From positions 46,657 to 110,656 of the forward strand of contig NZ_BMFP01000010.1 of the NCBI RefSeq assembly GCF_014638845.1: DNA of 64,000 nucleotides. Reading direction: 5' to 3'. The DNA is from Pontibacter amylolyticus (lineage in GTDB: Bacteria > Bacteroidota > Bacteroidia > Cytophagales > Hymenobacteraceae). The position numbers and the translations under genes are program-made. Shown here one piece after another: positions 45,117 to 56,085 of this stretch (positions are counted from its first letter, which is position 1; every line of letters begins with the position of its first letter). Below the pieces are notes generated by a model, which made no database searches, had not been told where the DNA came from, and saw nothing but the letters and a program-made list of their open reading frames with translations.

Positions 45117-47561
45117 TTATACGATCACTTCTTTTTCTACTTCTTCCGGCTTGCGGCGCATCCCATAGAAAATGGCGCCACCCAGCACTGCCAGCAGCAG
45201 AATCGACGAGATCAATGATACAGTATTGCCAATCGCGTAGGATTTCGGCTCGAACTTAAACTCGATGGTATGCTTGCCGGCCGGCACTTCCATGGCGCGC
45301 AGAATGTAGTTCACCCGGATGTGGTCTACCGGCTTTCCGTCGAGGTAGGCCTGCCAGCCGTCGGCGTAGTATACCTCCGAGAACACTGCCAGACCGGCCT
45401 GCGCCGCATTCACCGCATAAGTCAGGGCATTTGGCTGGTACTCGGTCAGCTCAATGGTAGAGCCTTCGGCATTATAGTTGGCAGCTGCTGTCTTGAACTT
45501 CGACACGTCCACCACAGCGGTCGTGCTGGCGTCCAGTCCGTTCAGTGCCTCAATTTCTTCATCCGGATTGTTCACCGTTTTCACTTCGCTCACAAACCAG
45601 GCGTTGCCCAGTGCGCCCGGCACACGCTGCACCGGCTGCTGCGGATCGCCTGTGATCACGTAGCGGGTATTGAGCATGCGCAGCACCTCCAGGTTGTTCT
45701 GCACAATGTGGCGGTCAATTACATCCTGGTAGCGACGCAGCTTGGCGCCATGGTAGCCACCCACCGACTTGTGGAAGTAGGAGGTACGGGCATCGTTAAA
45801 CGGATTCGGCAGGTAGAGCACGCGGTAGTGCGGGTCTTTGTCCTGCAGGATCATCTGGTCGGCTTTGGTTGGCTGGAAGTAGTTCTCCACCACGCGCTTC
45901 TCAAAGTCACCATCATTGAGGTAGCGCTTGTTCACGCTCCACAGGTCCACCAGTATCAGTAAACCTATACCTGCCATGGCCATCGTAGCCGAGAGTTTAT
46001 TTTTCAGATAGAAGTACAGCAGACCCAGCGCTAATGCGATGAAGATAAACGAGCGCAGCGCATCGGAGCGCATCATGCTTTCGCGGTCGGCCCGGATGGC
46101 ATCGAGCGGGAAGTACGACTGCTGCAGCTGCGCATCGACAGTACCCACAAAACTCGCCGAGCCGGCAAACACCCATACCAGCAAACAAACGCCGGCGGTT
46201 ATACCTCCGGATATCAGCAGTTTCTTGTCGAAGTCCTTGATCAGGTCGCGGTCACGGATCACTTTGTAAAGCGCCAGTATACCCAGCAGCGGTATGGTAA
46301 TCTGAGCGATGATCAGGGCTGACGATACCGCCCTGAACTTGTTGTAGCCCGGGAAGTAGTCGAACATGAAGTAGTTGAAGGCCTCGAAGTTCTTGCCCCA
46401 GGCCAGCACAATCGACAGGATAGTGGCACCAATCAGCCAGATGCGGGTTGGCTTATGCACAATGAAACAGCCCAGCACGAACAGGAAAACCACGATAGCA
46501 CCTACGTATACCGGACCACTCGTCATCGGCTGGGGCCCCCAGTAAGTTGGCAGGCCCTGCTCGAGCGCCTGCTCCGCCTGCACCGGCGGCATACCCAGCC
46601 CCAAGAGCGCCTGGTAGCTTTGCGAGTCTTTGTCAAGGCGGGTGTTATTGCTGCTGCCCCCATAGAAGTCAGGTATAAGCAGCGTCATCGTTTCGCCCAC
46701 GCCGTAGCTCCAGTTAAAGGCATAGTCGCGGTCGAGGCCGCTGGAAGTCTTGTCGCCGCTGTTGGCCACGCTCAGCTCCGATTTACCACGGATGCTGTGC
46801 TGGCTGTACTCGGCCACGGTATAAAGTCTGCCGAAGTTCACGCCCACGGCCAGCACCGCTGCCACGGCCAGCACCAGACCACGTTTGATCAGGTCGGCCA
46901 TCCGGCCTTCCTTAATGGCATAAATGAGCTCCACCACCATCCACACCAGCACCATCAGGAGCATGTAGTAGGTCATCTGCAGGTGGTTAAAATGCAGGTT
47001 GAGTGTGAGGCCCAAGGCAAAAATGGCAGCCCCTATCCAGACGTTCCGCCGGAGGGCATAGAACATACCGGCGAGCACCAGCGGGATGTAGGCAATGGTA
47101 AGTGACTTGGTATTGTGGCCCGCCTCCAGAATGATGAAGTTATAGGAAGTGAAGGCAATGGCAATGGCGCCGATGACAGACACCCAGGTATTGAGCCGCA
47201 GCGTGACCAGCAAAAAGTAGGCACAGAGCAGCGTGATGAAGATGTTGCCCGCCATGGCCGGCATGTTGAAGGTCAGGATGCTATGGATGTATCCTGAAAG
47301 GTCGCCGGAATAGCGGGTGTTGATCAGGTATGAGGGCATGCCGCTGAACATGGAGTTTGTCCAGAGGGTTTCTTCGCCGGTGGCCTCGCGGTAGTCCTGT
47401 ATCTCTTTGGCGCCGCCCTTAAACTGCAGAATGTCGTGCTGCGCCATCGCCTTGTCTTCGAACAGGACAGGAGCAAAATATACGGCAGTAAGAACAAGGA
47501 AAATCAGAACCGCGATAAGGTGCGGGAGCACATCGCGCTTAAAGTCAATAGAAGCTGTCAT
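45117..47561 (-). CDS. YfhO family membrane protein
   Basis: The 814-residue inner-membrane protein has about 13 helices and a C-terminal extracytoplasmic domain. It shows LFEDKAMAQHDILQFKGGAKEIQDYREATGE, FLVTLRL-type helices and NDARTSYFHKSVGGYHGAKLRRYQD. Near the end are VFSEVYYADGWQAYLDGKPV and VPAGKHTIEFKFEP before a last helix. These are typical of the YfhO family, thought to be GT-C-type glycosyltransferase-like proteins acting on lipid-linked sugars. The substrate is unknown. It is likely cotranscribed with the small DUF4834 gene just upstream. Confidence 0.88.
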   Translation of the reverse strand: MTASIDFKRDVLPHLIAVLIFLVLTAVYFAPVLFEDKAMAQHDILQFKGGAKEIQDYREATGEETLWTNSMFSGMPSYLINTRYSGDLSGYIHSILTFNMPAMAGNIFITLLCAYFLLVTLRLNTWVSVIGAIAIAFTSYNFIILEAGHNTKSLTIAYIPLVLAGMFYALRRNVWIGAAIFALGLTLNLHFNHLQMTYYMLLMVLVWMVVELIYAIKEGRMADLIKRGLVLAVAAVLAVGVNFGRLYTVAEYSQHSIRGKSELSVANSGDKTSSGLDRDYAFNWSYGVGETMTLLIPDFYGGSSNNTRLDKDSQSYQALLGLGMPPVQAEQALEQGLPTYWGPQPMTSGPVYVGAIVVFLFVLGCFIVHKPTRIWLIGATILSIVLAWGKNFEAFNYFMFDYFPGYNKFRAVSSALIIAQITIPLLGILALYKVIRDRDLIKDFDKKLLISGGITAGVCLLVWVFAGSASFVGTVDAQLQQSYFPLDAIRADRESMMRSDALRSFIFIALALGLLYFYLKNKLSATMAMAGIGLLILVDLWSVNKRYLNDGDFEKRVVENYFQPTKADQMILQDKDPHYRVLYLPNPFNDARTSYFHKSVGGYHGAKLRRYQDVIDRHIVQNNLEVLRMLNTRYVITGDPQQPVQRVPGALGNAWFVSEVKTVNNPDEEIEALNGLDASTTAVVDVSKFKTAAANYNAEGSTIELTEYQPNALTYAVNAAQAGLAVFSEVYYADGWQAYLDGKPVDHIRVNYILRAMEVPAGKHTIEFKFEPKSYAIGNTVSLISSILLLAVLGGAIFYGMRRKPEEVEKEVIV

Positions 47562-47603
47562 ATCTTTCAGGAAACCTCAGAATAGAGCTGAAAGATAGGG
47601 CTT

Positions 47604-47873
47604 TTATTTTATTTCTTCATAATCGACGTACTGGCCGCCGTTGAAATCCTTGCGGTCCGGCTGCTCCGGTATGTAGTCGATTTTCACGCCGCCCTTCTGA
47701 CGGCCGTTGCCATTCGATTGCGGCTCAGGGCGTGGCTGGTTCATGTTGCTGTAGAAGAAAGTGCCGTTGCGGAGGCTCTTCTTCACAAAGAAAGCCAGTA
47801 ACCAGCGAAACAGGACAGGAGCAGCTAATCTGAGAAAAAGGATAACAAGTATGGTGATGAATATGAACTTCAT
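47604..47873 (-). CDS. DUF4834 family small membrane protein
   Basis: The 89-residue protein has one N-terminal helix (FIFITILVILFLRLAAPVLFRWLLAFFV) followed by a polar tail rich in Asn, Gln and Pro, ending GGVKIDYIPEQPDRKDFNGGQYVDYEEIK. The tail matches DUF4834 proteins, commonly found next to YfhO in Bacteroidetes. The function is unknown, possibly a partner of YfhO. It precedes yfhO by about 40 bp. A promoter-like -7 element lies about 120 bp upstream. Confidence 0.8.
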   Translation of the reverse strand: MKFIFITILVILFLRLAAPVLFRWLLAFFVKKSLRNGTFFYSNMNQPRPEPQSNGNGRQKGGVKIDYIPEQPDRKDFNGGQYVDYEEIK

Positions 47874-47993
47874 AATAGTCGGTTAAGGTATAGCCAGCAA
47901 ACGTCGGCCGTCTATTAGTTAACAAAAACAGTACCTGTTCGGATACAATTCCCCTGCCAAAAAGTTTTTCCTGCCATTTCGGCGGGGCTTGTG

Positions 47994-48001
47994 CAAAGAT
48001 A
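47994..48001 (-). promoter_or_regulatory. Putative promoter of the DUF4834-yfhO operon
   Basis: Read on the minus strand, TATCTTTG fits the TAnnTTTG -7 element. About 20 bases upstream lies TTTC, one base off the -33 TTTG. The leader would be about 115 bases long. Confidence 0.45.
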
Positions 48002-48147
48002 CGGATTTTGTATTTCGCTTGAAAATTGGGGTTGTGGGTGTACACTGCTTCTGTCACGAACGTTTTCGGAATATGAGTTATCTCCGCCCTCGCTCGCGTC
48101 CCGCGGGTGTGAGCTATCGGGCGGACTCTGGCGGCTGGTTTAAACTG

Positions 48148-48190
48148 TCTGAATCAGGATTTACAGGATTTATGGATTTACAGGATTTCT
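48148..48190. repeat. GGATTTACA direct-repeat tract
   Basis: Four copies of GGATTT lie at 8-9-base spacing after TCTGAATCA (GGATTTACA, GGATTTAT, GGATTTACA, GGATTTCT). The beginning of the same sequence (CTGAATCAGGATTT) appears near 16030 after the hydrolase gene. To my knowledge this family is frequent between genes in Bacteroidetes. It is part of a gene-free stretch from 47874 to 48944. Confidence 0.55.
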
Positions 48191-48424
48191 GTGCACGATT
48201 GCCATCCTCTTGCCCTTTCTTTTTCGATGGCCTTTACCTCCAATGCGACTTTCAACTTACTGCTCCCCACCTGCCATCTTGTAAAAATCTTGGTGGCAGC
48301 AGGTGAGGTAGCAACTACAACACACCTGGACATTACTCCCCCTGTCCCCTCCCAATACAGGAGATTTTTTGGCCGTTGCCCATTTTCAGGTATAGAAAGG
48401 GCTGCTGAAACACACGCATTGCCG

Positions 48425-48620
48425 GTTTCACCCCCCCACCCCTCCTTGTTCTTGAAGGGGGCCCCTACCCCCAGTCGGGGAGCCTGTTGCTACGCTACAG
48501 GTATAGCTTCGTTGCTTTATGACCCGTGCACGATTAACATCCCCCTGCCCCCTTCAAAGGGGGACTTTATGCAGTTGCCACTCTACAGGTATAAGCACTG
48601 TTGTAGACGTCACACACCAC
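48425..48620. repeat. GC-hairpin repeat array carrying CAGGTATA (copies A and B)
   Basis: Two adjacent units. Each has a C-rich run pairing with a G-rich run, then GTTGC(C/T)A, then CAGGTATA. In copy B the hairpin CCCCCTTCAAAGGGGG is at 48548-48563 and CAGGTATA at 48586-48593. In copy A the C/G runs are at about 48430-48480 and CAGGTATA at 48498-48505. The link CCCGTGCACGATTAACATCC precedes copy B and recurs with one change before copy E at 63.9 kb. Open frames crossing the region have no protein character. Confidence 0.7.
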
Positions 48621-48689
48621 TGGCGGGTATAGCAAGACCAACTTGCCCTGGAAACTATGAAGCAGATCACCTCAGCCAGGTGCACCAAT

Positions 48690-48760
48690 GACGATTTTTT
48701 GTTTGAGCGGTCAGCGAGTTCAAAATCGTCTTGATTTTTTTGTCCCGAAAGCTTTCGGGA
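48690..48760. repeat. Inverted repeat plus 18-bp palindrome
   Basis: GACGATTTT at 48690-48698 pairs with AAAATCGTC at 48722-48730. A perfect 18-base palindrome TCCCGAAAGCTTTCGGGA follows at 48743-48760. Both are in non-coding DNA about 130-250 bp from the carB terminator. They resemble mobile or extragenic palindrome elements, not a gene. Confidence 0.6.
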
Positions 48761-48891
48761 TGCCCGCCACACAGGCGAAGCTATACAACAATACTAGTTG
48801 CTATACCTGCTGCGACAGTTGCTACAAAGCAAGAAAAGCATCTCCACACTTGCGGGACGTGAGGGCAATTAGTATGCTGTTCCAACAAAAC

Positions 48892-48925
48892 AAAAAGCCC
48901 TCTCCTTTTCAGAAGAGGGCTTTTT
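48892..48925. terminator. Terminator after carB
   Basis: A perfect 12-bp stem (AAAAAGCCCTCT with its complement) and a 10-base loop, with A and T runs in the arms, 20 bp after the carB stop. It can act on both strands. Confidence 0.88.
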
Positions 48926-48944
48926 ACATATTACAGAACAAGCA

Positions 48945-51758
<2,814 letters not shown>

Positions 51759-51782
51759 TTGTATGGGTAGGTATAAATTGCC

Positions 51783-51814
51783 CAAAGTTACCGCAAAATG
51801 TTGGGGCTCACAAA
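51783..51814 (-). promoter_or_regulatory. carB promoter (Bacteroidetes-type)
   Basis: On the minus strand, TTTG (51811-51814) is separated by exactly 20 bases from TAACTTTG (51783-51790), matching the TTTG-N19-21-TAnnTTTG consensus. Transcription would begin near 51776, about 18 bases before the ATG. It is the best promoter match I found in the window. Confidence 0.65.
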
Positions 51815-51892
51815 CGAAAAATGCTCTGGAAGGCTATCTTTTTTGTAACACGGGGCACACGCTGTACCTGGACCAAAGCCTTTTGTTGTCCG

Positions 51893-52093
51893 CTAATCGC
51901 CTTCTTCGAGTATAAAAAGCTCATTTACGGTCATGCCAAACAAGTCCGACATTTTAAGAGCCAGCAGCGTGGAAGGTAGGTATTTATTCTTTTCGATGGC
52001 ATTGATGGTCTGGCGGCTCACGCCCAAGGCTTCGGCCAGTTGCTCCTGGGTCATGTCTTTTTTGGCCCGCTCTACTTTGATGTTATTCCTCAT
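51893..52093 (-). CDS. Small XRE-family transcriptional regulator
   Basis: The 66-residue protein is a bare helix-turn-helix domain: MRNNIKVERAKKDMTQEQLAEALGVSRQTINAIEKNKYLPSTLLALKMSDLFGMTVNELF. It resembles small Cro/YozG-type regulators that usually sit beside a membrane protein gene, as here. ATG at 52093 was chosen because the family starts at this point. It overlaps the end of the membrane protein gene by 11 bases, so the two are translated together and are probably autoregulated. Confidence 0.88.
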   Translation of the reverse strand: MRNNIKVERAKKDMTQEQLAEALGVSRQTINAIEKNKYLPSTLLALKMSDLFGMTVNELFILEEGD

Positions 52094-52556
52094 CTGCCTC
52101 GAGGGATTTCTGGATCTGATGGAGTCTGACCCTGAAATAACCATAGGTATAAACAAGTAGCAGCGCCAGTGCACCGAGCATCCCCCCTACGTCGGGCATG
52201 CCAATCGCTCTGCCCTCCAACAGCCTAACTATGTTAGTGAACAGAGGAAGCAGCAGTAACCCGACTATCAGGTATAGCACACCCGTCATAAACGCCTGGT
52301 AGCGCACATGCTGCACCATCTCGTCCTCCTCTTTCTCCTCCGAGAAATTGAGCAGCGCCAGCCCAATGATGATGGGGTAGTATATGATCGGTTTTGACCA
52401 TTCATCAAAAAAAGCATCGTTTCTTGGTATGAGCCCTATACTGATCAAGACGAAGGTTAAGAGCGTCATAAAGGGGACACCTGCTATGAGTACCCAAAGG
52501 CCGTAGCGCTTATACCTATAGGGCAGCAACTTTATCGGGGGCATTACTTCTTTCAT
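52083..52556 (-). CDS. Hypothetical four-helix membrane protein paired with XRE regulator
   Basis: The 157-residue protein has four predicted helices (YGLWVLIAGVPFMTLLTFVLI, IIYYPIIIGLALLNF, FMTGVLYLIVGLLLLPLF, LGALALLLVYTYGYF) and an acidic patch SEEKEEDEMVQHVRYQAF between helices two and three. It ends with a charged tail. No family with known function is recognised. The 11-base overlap with the regulator gene suggests one functional unit. I chose ATG at 52556 (MKEVMPP) over an upstream in-frame ATG. Confidence 0.7.
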   Translation of the reverse strand: MKEVMPPIKLLPYRYKRYGLWVLIAGVPFMTLLTFVLISIGLIPRNDAFFDEWSKPIIYYPIIIGLALLNFSEEKEEDEMVQHVRYQAFMTGVLYLIVGLLLLPLFTNIVRLLEGRAIGMPDVGGMLGALALLLVYTYGYFRVRLHQIQKSLEADEE

Positions 52557-52868
52557 AGGCTTTTTGGGTATATGTACGAATTTGTTTACTAAAAGTAAAA
52601 CATATTTTACATTAAGCAAATTATTCTTTACTCCGTCAAGATCTATACCTGCTGATCATTCTTCTTGACAACACACTGGGGTTGATGCGTTTAGTAGGCG
52701 ACCTGGTTTTTCTGGCCGCTACCCGAGTTGTATACCCGGCGCTCTCGTTGAAGTCCGTTTCTTTGACGGATCCAAAGTGAATTGCGGAAGCAGCATACTT
52801 TAACACAGCCTAAATAAAAACCTTGCGCCCGCGCTACGTACATAAGGTATAACCTAAATTGAAGAACC
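52557..52868. other. Intergenic region between the regulator pair and the acidic protein gene
   Basis: About 310 bp, divergent. The part near 52557-52640 is AT-rich and probably holds the promoter of the membrane protein gene, though no consensus match is clear. Four GGTATA/TATACC words occur (near 52568, 52648, 52732 and 52846). No gene is supported. Confidence 0.4.
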
Positions 52869-53090
52869 ATGGAAATACCACGCGAAGACGATATTATTAC
52901 CAACTCTGATGAAAGCGAGCGTCTGCCTGACGAAAACCCCGAGCCGCTGGAGGGCATCAAAAAAGAAGAGCACGACATATTAGACGCTGAGCCGGAAGGC
53001 GCAGAGGAAGGAGGCAATGTCGCAGCCAAAAATGAGGAAGACACCCGTAAGCTGGACGGCAGCAACGCCAATAATTTAAGAACAAAATAA
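52869..53090 (+). CDS. Small acidic hypothetical protein
   Basis: The 73-residue protein is very acidic and hydrophilic (EDDIITNSDESERLPDENPEP, EPEGAEEGGNVAAKNEED), without any hydrophobic segment, so it is likely cytosolic and disordered. No family is recognised. Support for a real gene comes from the ATG start, the codon use and a strong terminator 16 bp after the stop. It lies alone between divergent and unrelated genes. Confidence 0.6.
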   Translation: MEIPREDDIITNSDESERLPDENPEPLEGIKKEEHDILDAEPEGAEEGGNVAAKNEEDTRKLDGSNANNLRTK

Positions 53091-53105
53091 AATATTGCTG
53101 AACAG

Positions 53106-53150
53106 AAAAGCCGCAGATAACAGCATTAGGTGCTGTTATCTGCGGCTTTT
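53106..53150. terminator. Strong terminator after the acidic protein gene
   Basis: A perfect 20-bp stem (AAAAGCCGCAGATAACAGCA with its complement) and a 5-base loop, ending in TTTT. It is the longest perfect terminator stem in the window. Confidence 0.92.
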
Positions 53151-53353
53151 GTCGTTTGCTTTGGGCCATTAAACTGCGTGAGAAATCTAAAAAGACTTTT
53201 TCACCAAACAATAGCAGCAAAATCACGAAACCAGCAGCATTATATAGCATTATTACAATATAAAGAACGTCTTTTTTATCTGAAAAAAGGTTGCCACTAA
53301 TACAATTAATCTGTATTATTAGGCTGGGATTCACCGGTTTAACGCCACAGATT

Positions 53354-53752
53354 ATGGTTTACTTCCAGACGGACTATCTGCTCGTAGAGTACCACGTAGC
53401 CAGCCATGTACTGCTGAGTCAGTGGTATGGCAAATGCAGCAGCCTGCAGTACAGGCAGGCGCTCATCAAACTGATCAGGCTTGCCCGGGAGTTGGGAGCG
53501 CCCTACGCTATTACCGACAGCCGCCTCCTTACCCCCCTGGACCCCGATGACCTGGCCTGGACCCGCGACGTGTACGCCCAGGCTTTCAGCCAACTCCCGC
53601 TCAAGCGCTCCGCCTCCCTCAACCCTTTCGACCCTGCTGCCCACCGACAACTCCAGCAGGTGTTTTTCAAAAGCTCCTCCCCGCTCCCCTTCGAAACCCG
53701 GGAGTTTGACGACCTAACCTCCGCTTACGACTGGCTTACTTCTGAGGAATAG
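53354..53752 (+). CDS. STAS/SpoIIAA-like hypothetical protein
   Basis: The 132-residue soluble protein shows YFQTDYLLVEYHVASHVLLSQWYGKCSSLQYRQALIKLIRLAREL, then AITDSRLLTPLDPDDLAW. This order of a core Trp, a Tyr-Arg pair and a D-R strand is seen in small SpoIIAA/STAS-like proteins that are common as orphans in Bacteroidetes. The function is unknown. ATG at 53354 was chosen; an in-frame ATG at 53291 would add residues unlike the family. Confidence 0.6.
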   Translation: MVYFQTDYLLVEYHVASHVLLSQWYGKCSSLQYRQALIKLIRLARELGAPYAITDSRLLTPLDPDDLAWTRDVYAQAFSQLPLKRSASLNPFDPAAHRQLQQVFFKSSSPLPFETREFDDLTSAYDWLTSEE

Positions 53753-53924
53753 ACCACAGTTCCCGGATCTGCCTGGCACACGCTTAACCGCCAGCCATAC
53801 CCTGATTTAAGCTGCTTTCTTCTGCTTTCCCCATCATCCGGCTATAAAAGATATTGCTTATATTGTCAGGCTAAACGCAGGCCTATACCCCGGTGAGGCT
53901 ACTGCTTATACCTGAAAAGCGCGC

Positions 53925-55289
53925 ATGCTATACCTTGTTTTAAAGCTGATCTTACGCACAGGCCTGTGGGTGTTCTTCCGGAGGTTTGTGGTGCGCAACC
54001 GCCATTTGATGCCCACGCGAGGCCCGCTGCTGGTCGTGGCCAACCACCCCAACACGTTCATGGACCCGATCGTGATCGCCTCGCTGCTTCCCCAGCAGGT
54101 ATACTTTATCGCCAAGAGCACCGTGTTCAGTTCGCCGCTGCATAACTGGCTCCTCTACCGCATGAACCTGATCCCGATTCACCGCAGTCAGGACCAGCCG
54201 GGCTTGCCGGTAGACAATGAAGCCGCCTTCAAGGCCAGCTACCAGGCCTTGGCAGGCCGCAAAACGCTCCTTATCTTTCCGGAGGGCACTAGTTTTATTG
54301 AAAGGCGCCTGCGCAAGCTCAGGACAGGCACGGCCCGGATGGCACTGGGCGCCGTGGCACAGTTGCCTGAGGTGGCTGACCTGCAGATACTCCCGGTGGG
54401 CCTCAACTACTCCGACCCTACCCGCTTCCGAAGCGATGTGTTTGTGAACGTGGGAAAACCCATTGCCATCGCCCCCTACCTGGCGCAGTACCAGCAGGAT
54501 GAAAAGGGGACCGTTAACGAACTGACGGACCATATCCGGCGGCAGCTCGAGAAACTGATCGTCGTAACCCCCTCCGACGACGAGGACACGCTTGTACAGC
54601 AGATAGAGCAGGTATACAAAGAAAAACTGGCAGCCCAAACACCTCTGGATGCCCCTCGCCACGTGCGCGACTTTCTGCTGACAAGGGCTATAATAAAAGG
54701 GCTGGCGCACTTTCTGGAAACGCAGCCGACACGGGTGGAGCGGTTCCGGGATAGGATGCGGTCGTATAACCAGCAGCTTGAGGAACTGGACCTGCAGCGC
54801 CTCCCCACCGTGGAGGAAAACAACGTGCTGCTCCGTCAGACCCTCGCCCGCACCCTGCTACTGACGCTCACCATGCCGCTATACCTGTACGGGCTTATCA
54901 ACAATTACCTGGCCTACATTATACCTTCCAGAGTAGCCGATGCACTGACAGAGGAGCAGGAGTTCAGGGCGCCGATCATGCTGTCGGTAGGCATTTTTTC
55001 ATTTCCGATACTATATGCACTACAGGCGGGCATCCTGTGGCATTTCTGGCCGAGCACCCTATACCTGTTGCTATACCTGATCAGTCTGCCGCTGTCGGGC
55101 TTTTTCGCGCTGCGCTACTGGAACACACTGCTGCGTGTGCGGGAGCGCTGGCTGCTGCTACGACTCTTCCTGAGCAACAGCCCGGTGGCAGAAAGCCTGA
55201 AACGGCAGCGCCAGGAGTTGATAGAGGAGCTGGAGGTGGCCAGAAAAGAGTATCTCCACCAACAGACTGGCAGCCAGCGCTTTGGCTAA
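53925..55289 (+). CDS. Lysophospholipid acyltransferase family protein
   Basis: The 454-residue protein has an N-terminal PlsC-like acyltransferase domain: NHPNTFMDP at 40-48 (HX4D), MNLIPIHRS and FPEGTS at 119-124. The C-terminal part from about residue 300 has four membrane helices (LLLTLTMPLYLYGLINNYLAYIIP, LYALQAGILWHFWPSTLYLLLYLISLPLSGFFALRYW) and a charged tail. It transfers acyl groups to a lysophospholipid or glycerol phosphate at the inner membrane; the substrate is uncertain. The ATG is followed at once by a TATACC word, and two more lie within 60 bases upstream. Confidence 0.88.
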   Translation: MLYLVLKLILRTGLWVFFRRFVVRNRHLMPTRGPLLVVANHPNTFMDPIVIASLLPQQVYFIAKSTVFSSPLHNWLLYRMNLIPIHRSQDQPGLPVDNEAAFKASYQALAGRKTLLIFPEGTSFIERRLRKLRTGTARMALGAVAQLPEVADLQILPVGLNYSDPTRFRSDVFVNVGKPIAIAPYLAQYQQDEKGTVNELTDHIRRQLEKLIVVTPSDDEDTLVQQIEQVYKEKLAAQTPLDAPRHVRDFLLTRAIIKGLAHFLETQPTRVERFRDRMRSYNQQLEELDLQRLPTVEENNVLLRQTLARTLLLTLTMPLYLYGLINNYLAYIIPSRVADALTEEQEFRAPIMLSVGIFSFPILYALQAGILWHFWPSTLYLLLYLISLPLSGFFALRYWNTLLRVRERWLLLRLFLSNSPVAESLKRQRQELIEELEVARKEYLHQQTGSQRFG

Positions 55290-55463
55290 AACCGCATCCG
55301 CTCCATTTCGTCTATGTCTATATAAGTACTCCTGAAAACCTGCATCGGGCATCGAAACAGGTTTTATCCAATCTATTTACACAAAAAAAGCTATCTAAAT
55401 AGCACTAGTTCCGTAAACAGGATACTGAAATCTAATTTTACAGTATTACAAACAACAAGAACT

Positions 55464-55994
55464 ATGAAAAAGACATTTGTAAACATGCTCGCTCTATCAT
55501 TTGTAGCGGCAACGGTAATGACCGGTTGTGCAGACACCACTACTACTGGTACTGATGCAACGGATACCGATATGAACGGCACAACAACCGGAACTACAAC
55601 TACTGGTACAACGACCACTGGCACAACGACCGGAACTACCACCGGCACAACTACTGGAACCACTACGGGTACGACGACTGGTACGACAACCGGCACAACT
55701 ACTGGAACCACTACGGGTACGACCACAGGCACTACAACCGGAACTACCACCGGTACAACTACTGGCACGACCACAGGTACCACAACCGGAACAACAACGG
55801 GTACGACAACCGGAACTACTACAGGAACCACGACCGGTACAACCACTGGAACTACCACCGGTACTACTACGGGCACAACGACTGGTACTACAACTGGAAC
55901 GACGACTGGCACTACAACCGGCACAACTACTACCGGCGGTACAACCACCGGCTCCACTACCGGAACTACCACCATGGGTACAGCTCCAAGATAG
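55464..55994 (+). CDS. Thr/Gly tetrapeptide-repeat lipoprotein
   Basis: A 176-residue protein. The first 22 residues are a lipoprotein signal (VMTGC, Cys22), then a short acidic stretch (TDATDTDMNG). From about residue 39 to 165 it consists of nearly uninterrupted GTTT units, four residues or 12 bases each, some 27 to 28 copies, ending GGTTTGSTTGTTTMGTAPR. At DNA level the third codon positions change freely between copies while the amino acids stay the same, so the repeat is kept at protein level. A surface-exposed, possibly glycosylated stalk is a reasonable guess. No known family is recognised. A terminator follows. The opposite strand gives a long Val/Pro frame, which is only its shadow. 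Confidence 0.75.
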   Translation: MKKTFVNMLALSFVAATVMTGCADTTTTGTDATDTDMNGTTTGTTTTGTTTTGTTTGTTTGTTTGTTTGTTTGTTTGTTTGTTTGTTTGTTTGTTTGTTTGTTTGTTTGTTTGTTTGTTTGTTTGTTTGTTTGTTTGTTTGTTTGTTTGTTTGTTTTGGTTTGSTTGTTTMGTAPR

Positions 55995-56021
55995 CAGGCG
56001 TTATTCTTCTGATCACACAAG

Positions 56022-56057
56022 CAAAAAGGCAAGCACCTCCCGGTCTTTGCCTTTTTG
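56022..56057. terminator. Terminator after the Thr/Gly lipoprotein gene
   Basis: An 11-bp stem (CAAAAAGGCAA with TTGCCTTTTTG) and a loop of about 14 bases, ending in TTT. It lies about 30 bp after the stop codon. Confidence 0.75.
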
Positions 56058-56085
56058 TTTTATTCAACCTTATACCTGAAGCATC

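Noticed and set aside
48191..48691. 166-codon plus-strand frame in the region before carB
   Set aside because: It runs through hairpin repeats and GGTATA words, has no domain, and its composition is that of repeats.
48690..48730. Inverted repeat considered as an intrinsic terminator for a plus-strand gene
   Set aside because: No gene ends nearby on the plus strand, and the loop is over 20 bases.
55600..55960. The 12-bp repeat considered as a CRISPR array or DNA minisatellite without coding role
   Set aside because: There are no spacers, the frame stays open over the full length, and variation falls almost only at third codon positions.
55391..56032. Long minus-strand frame made of Val and Pro repeats opposite the Thr/Gly lipoprotein
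   Set aside because: It is the direct shadow of the plus-strand repeat; the plus strand has the lipoprotein signal, the terminator and synonymous third-position variation.
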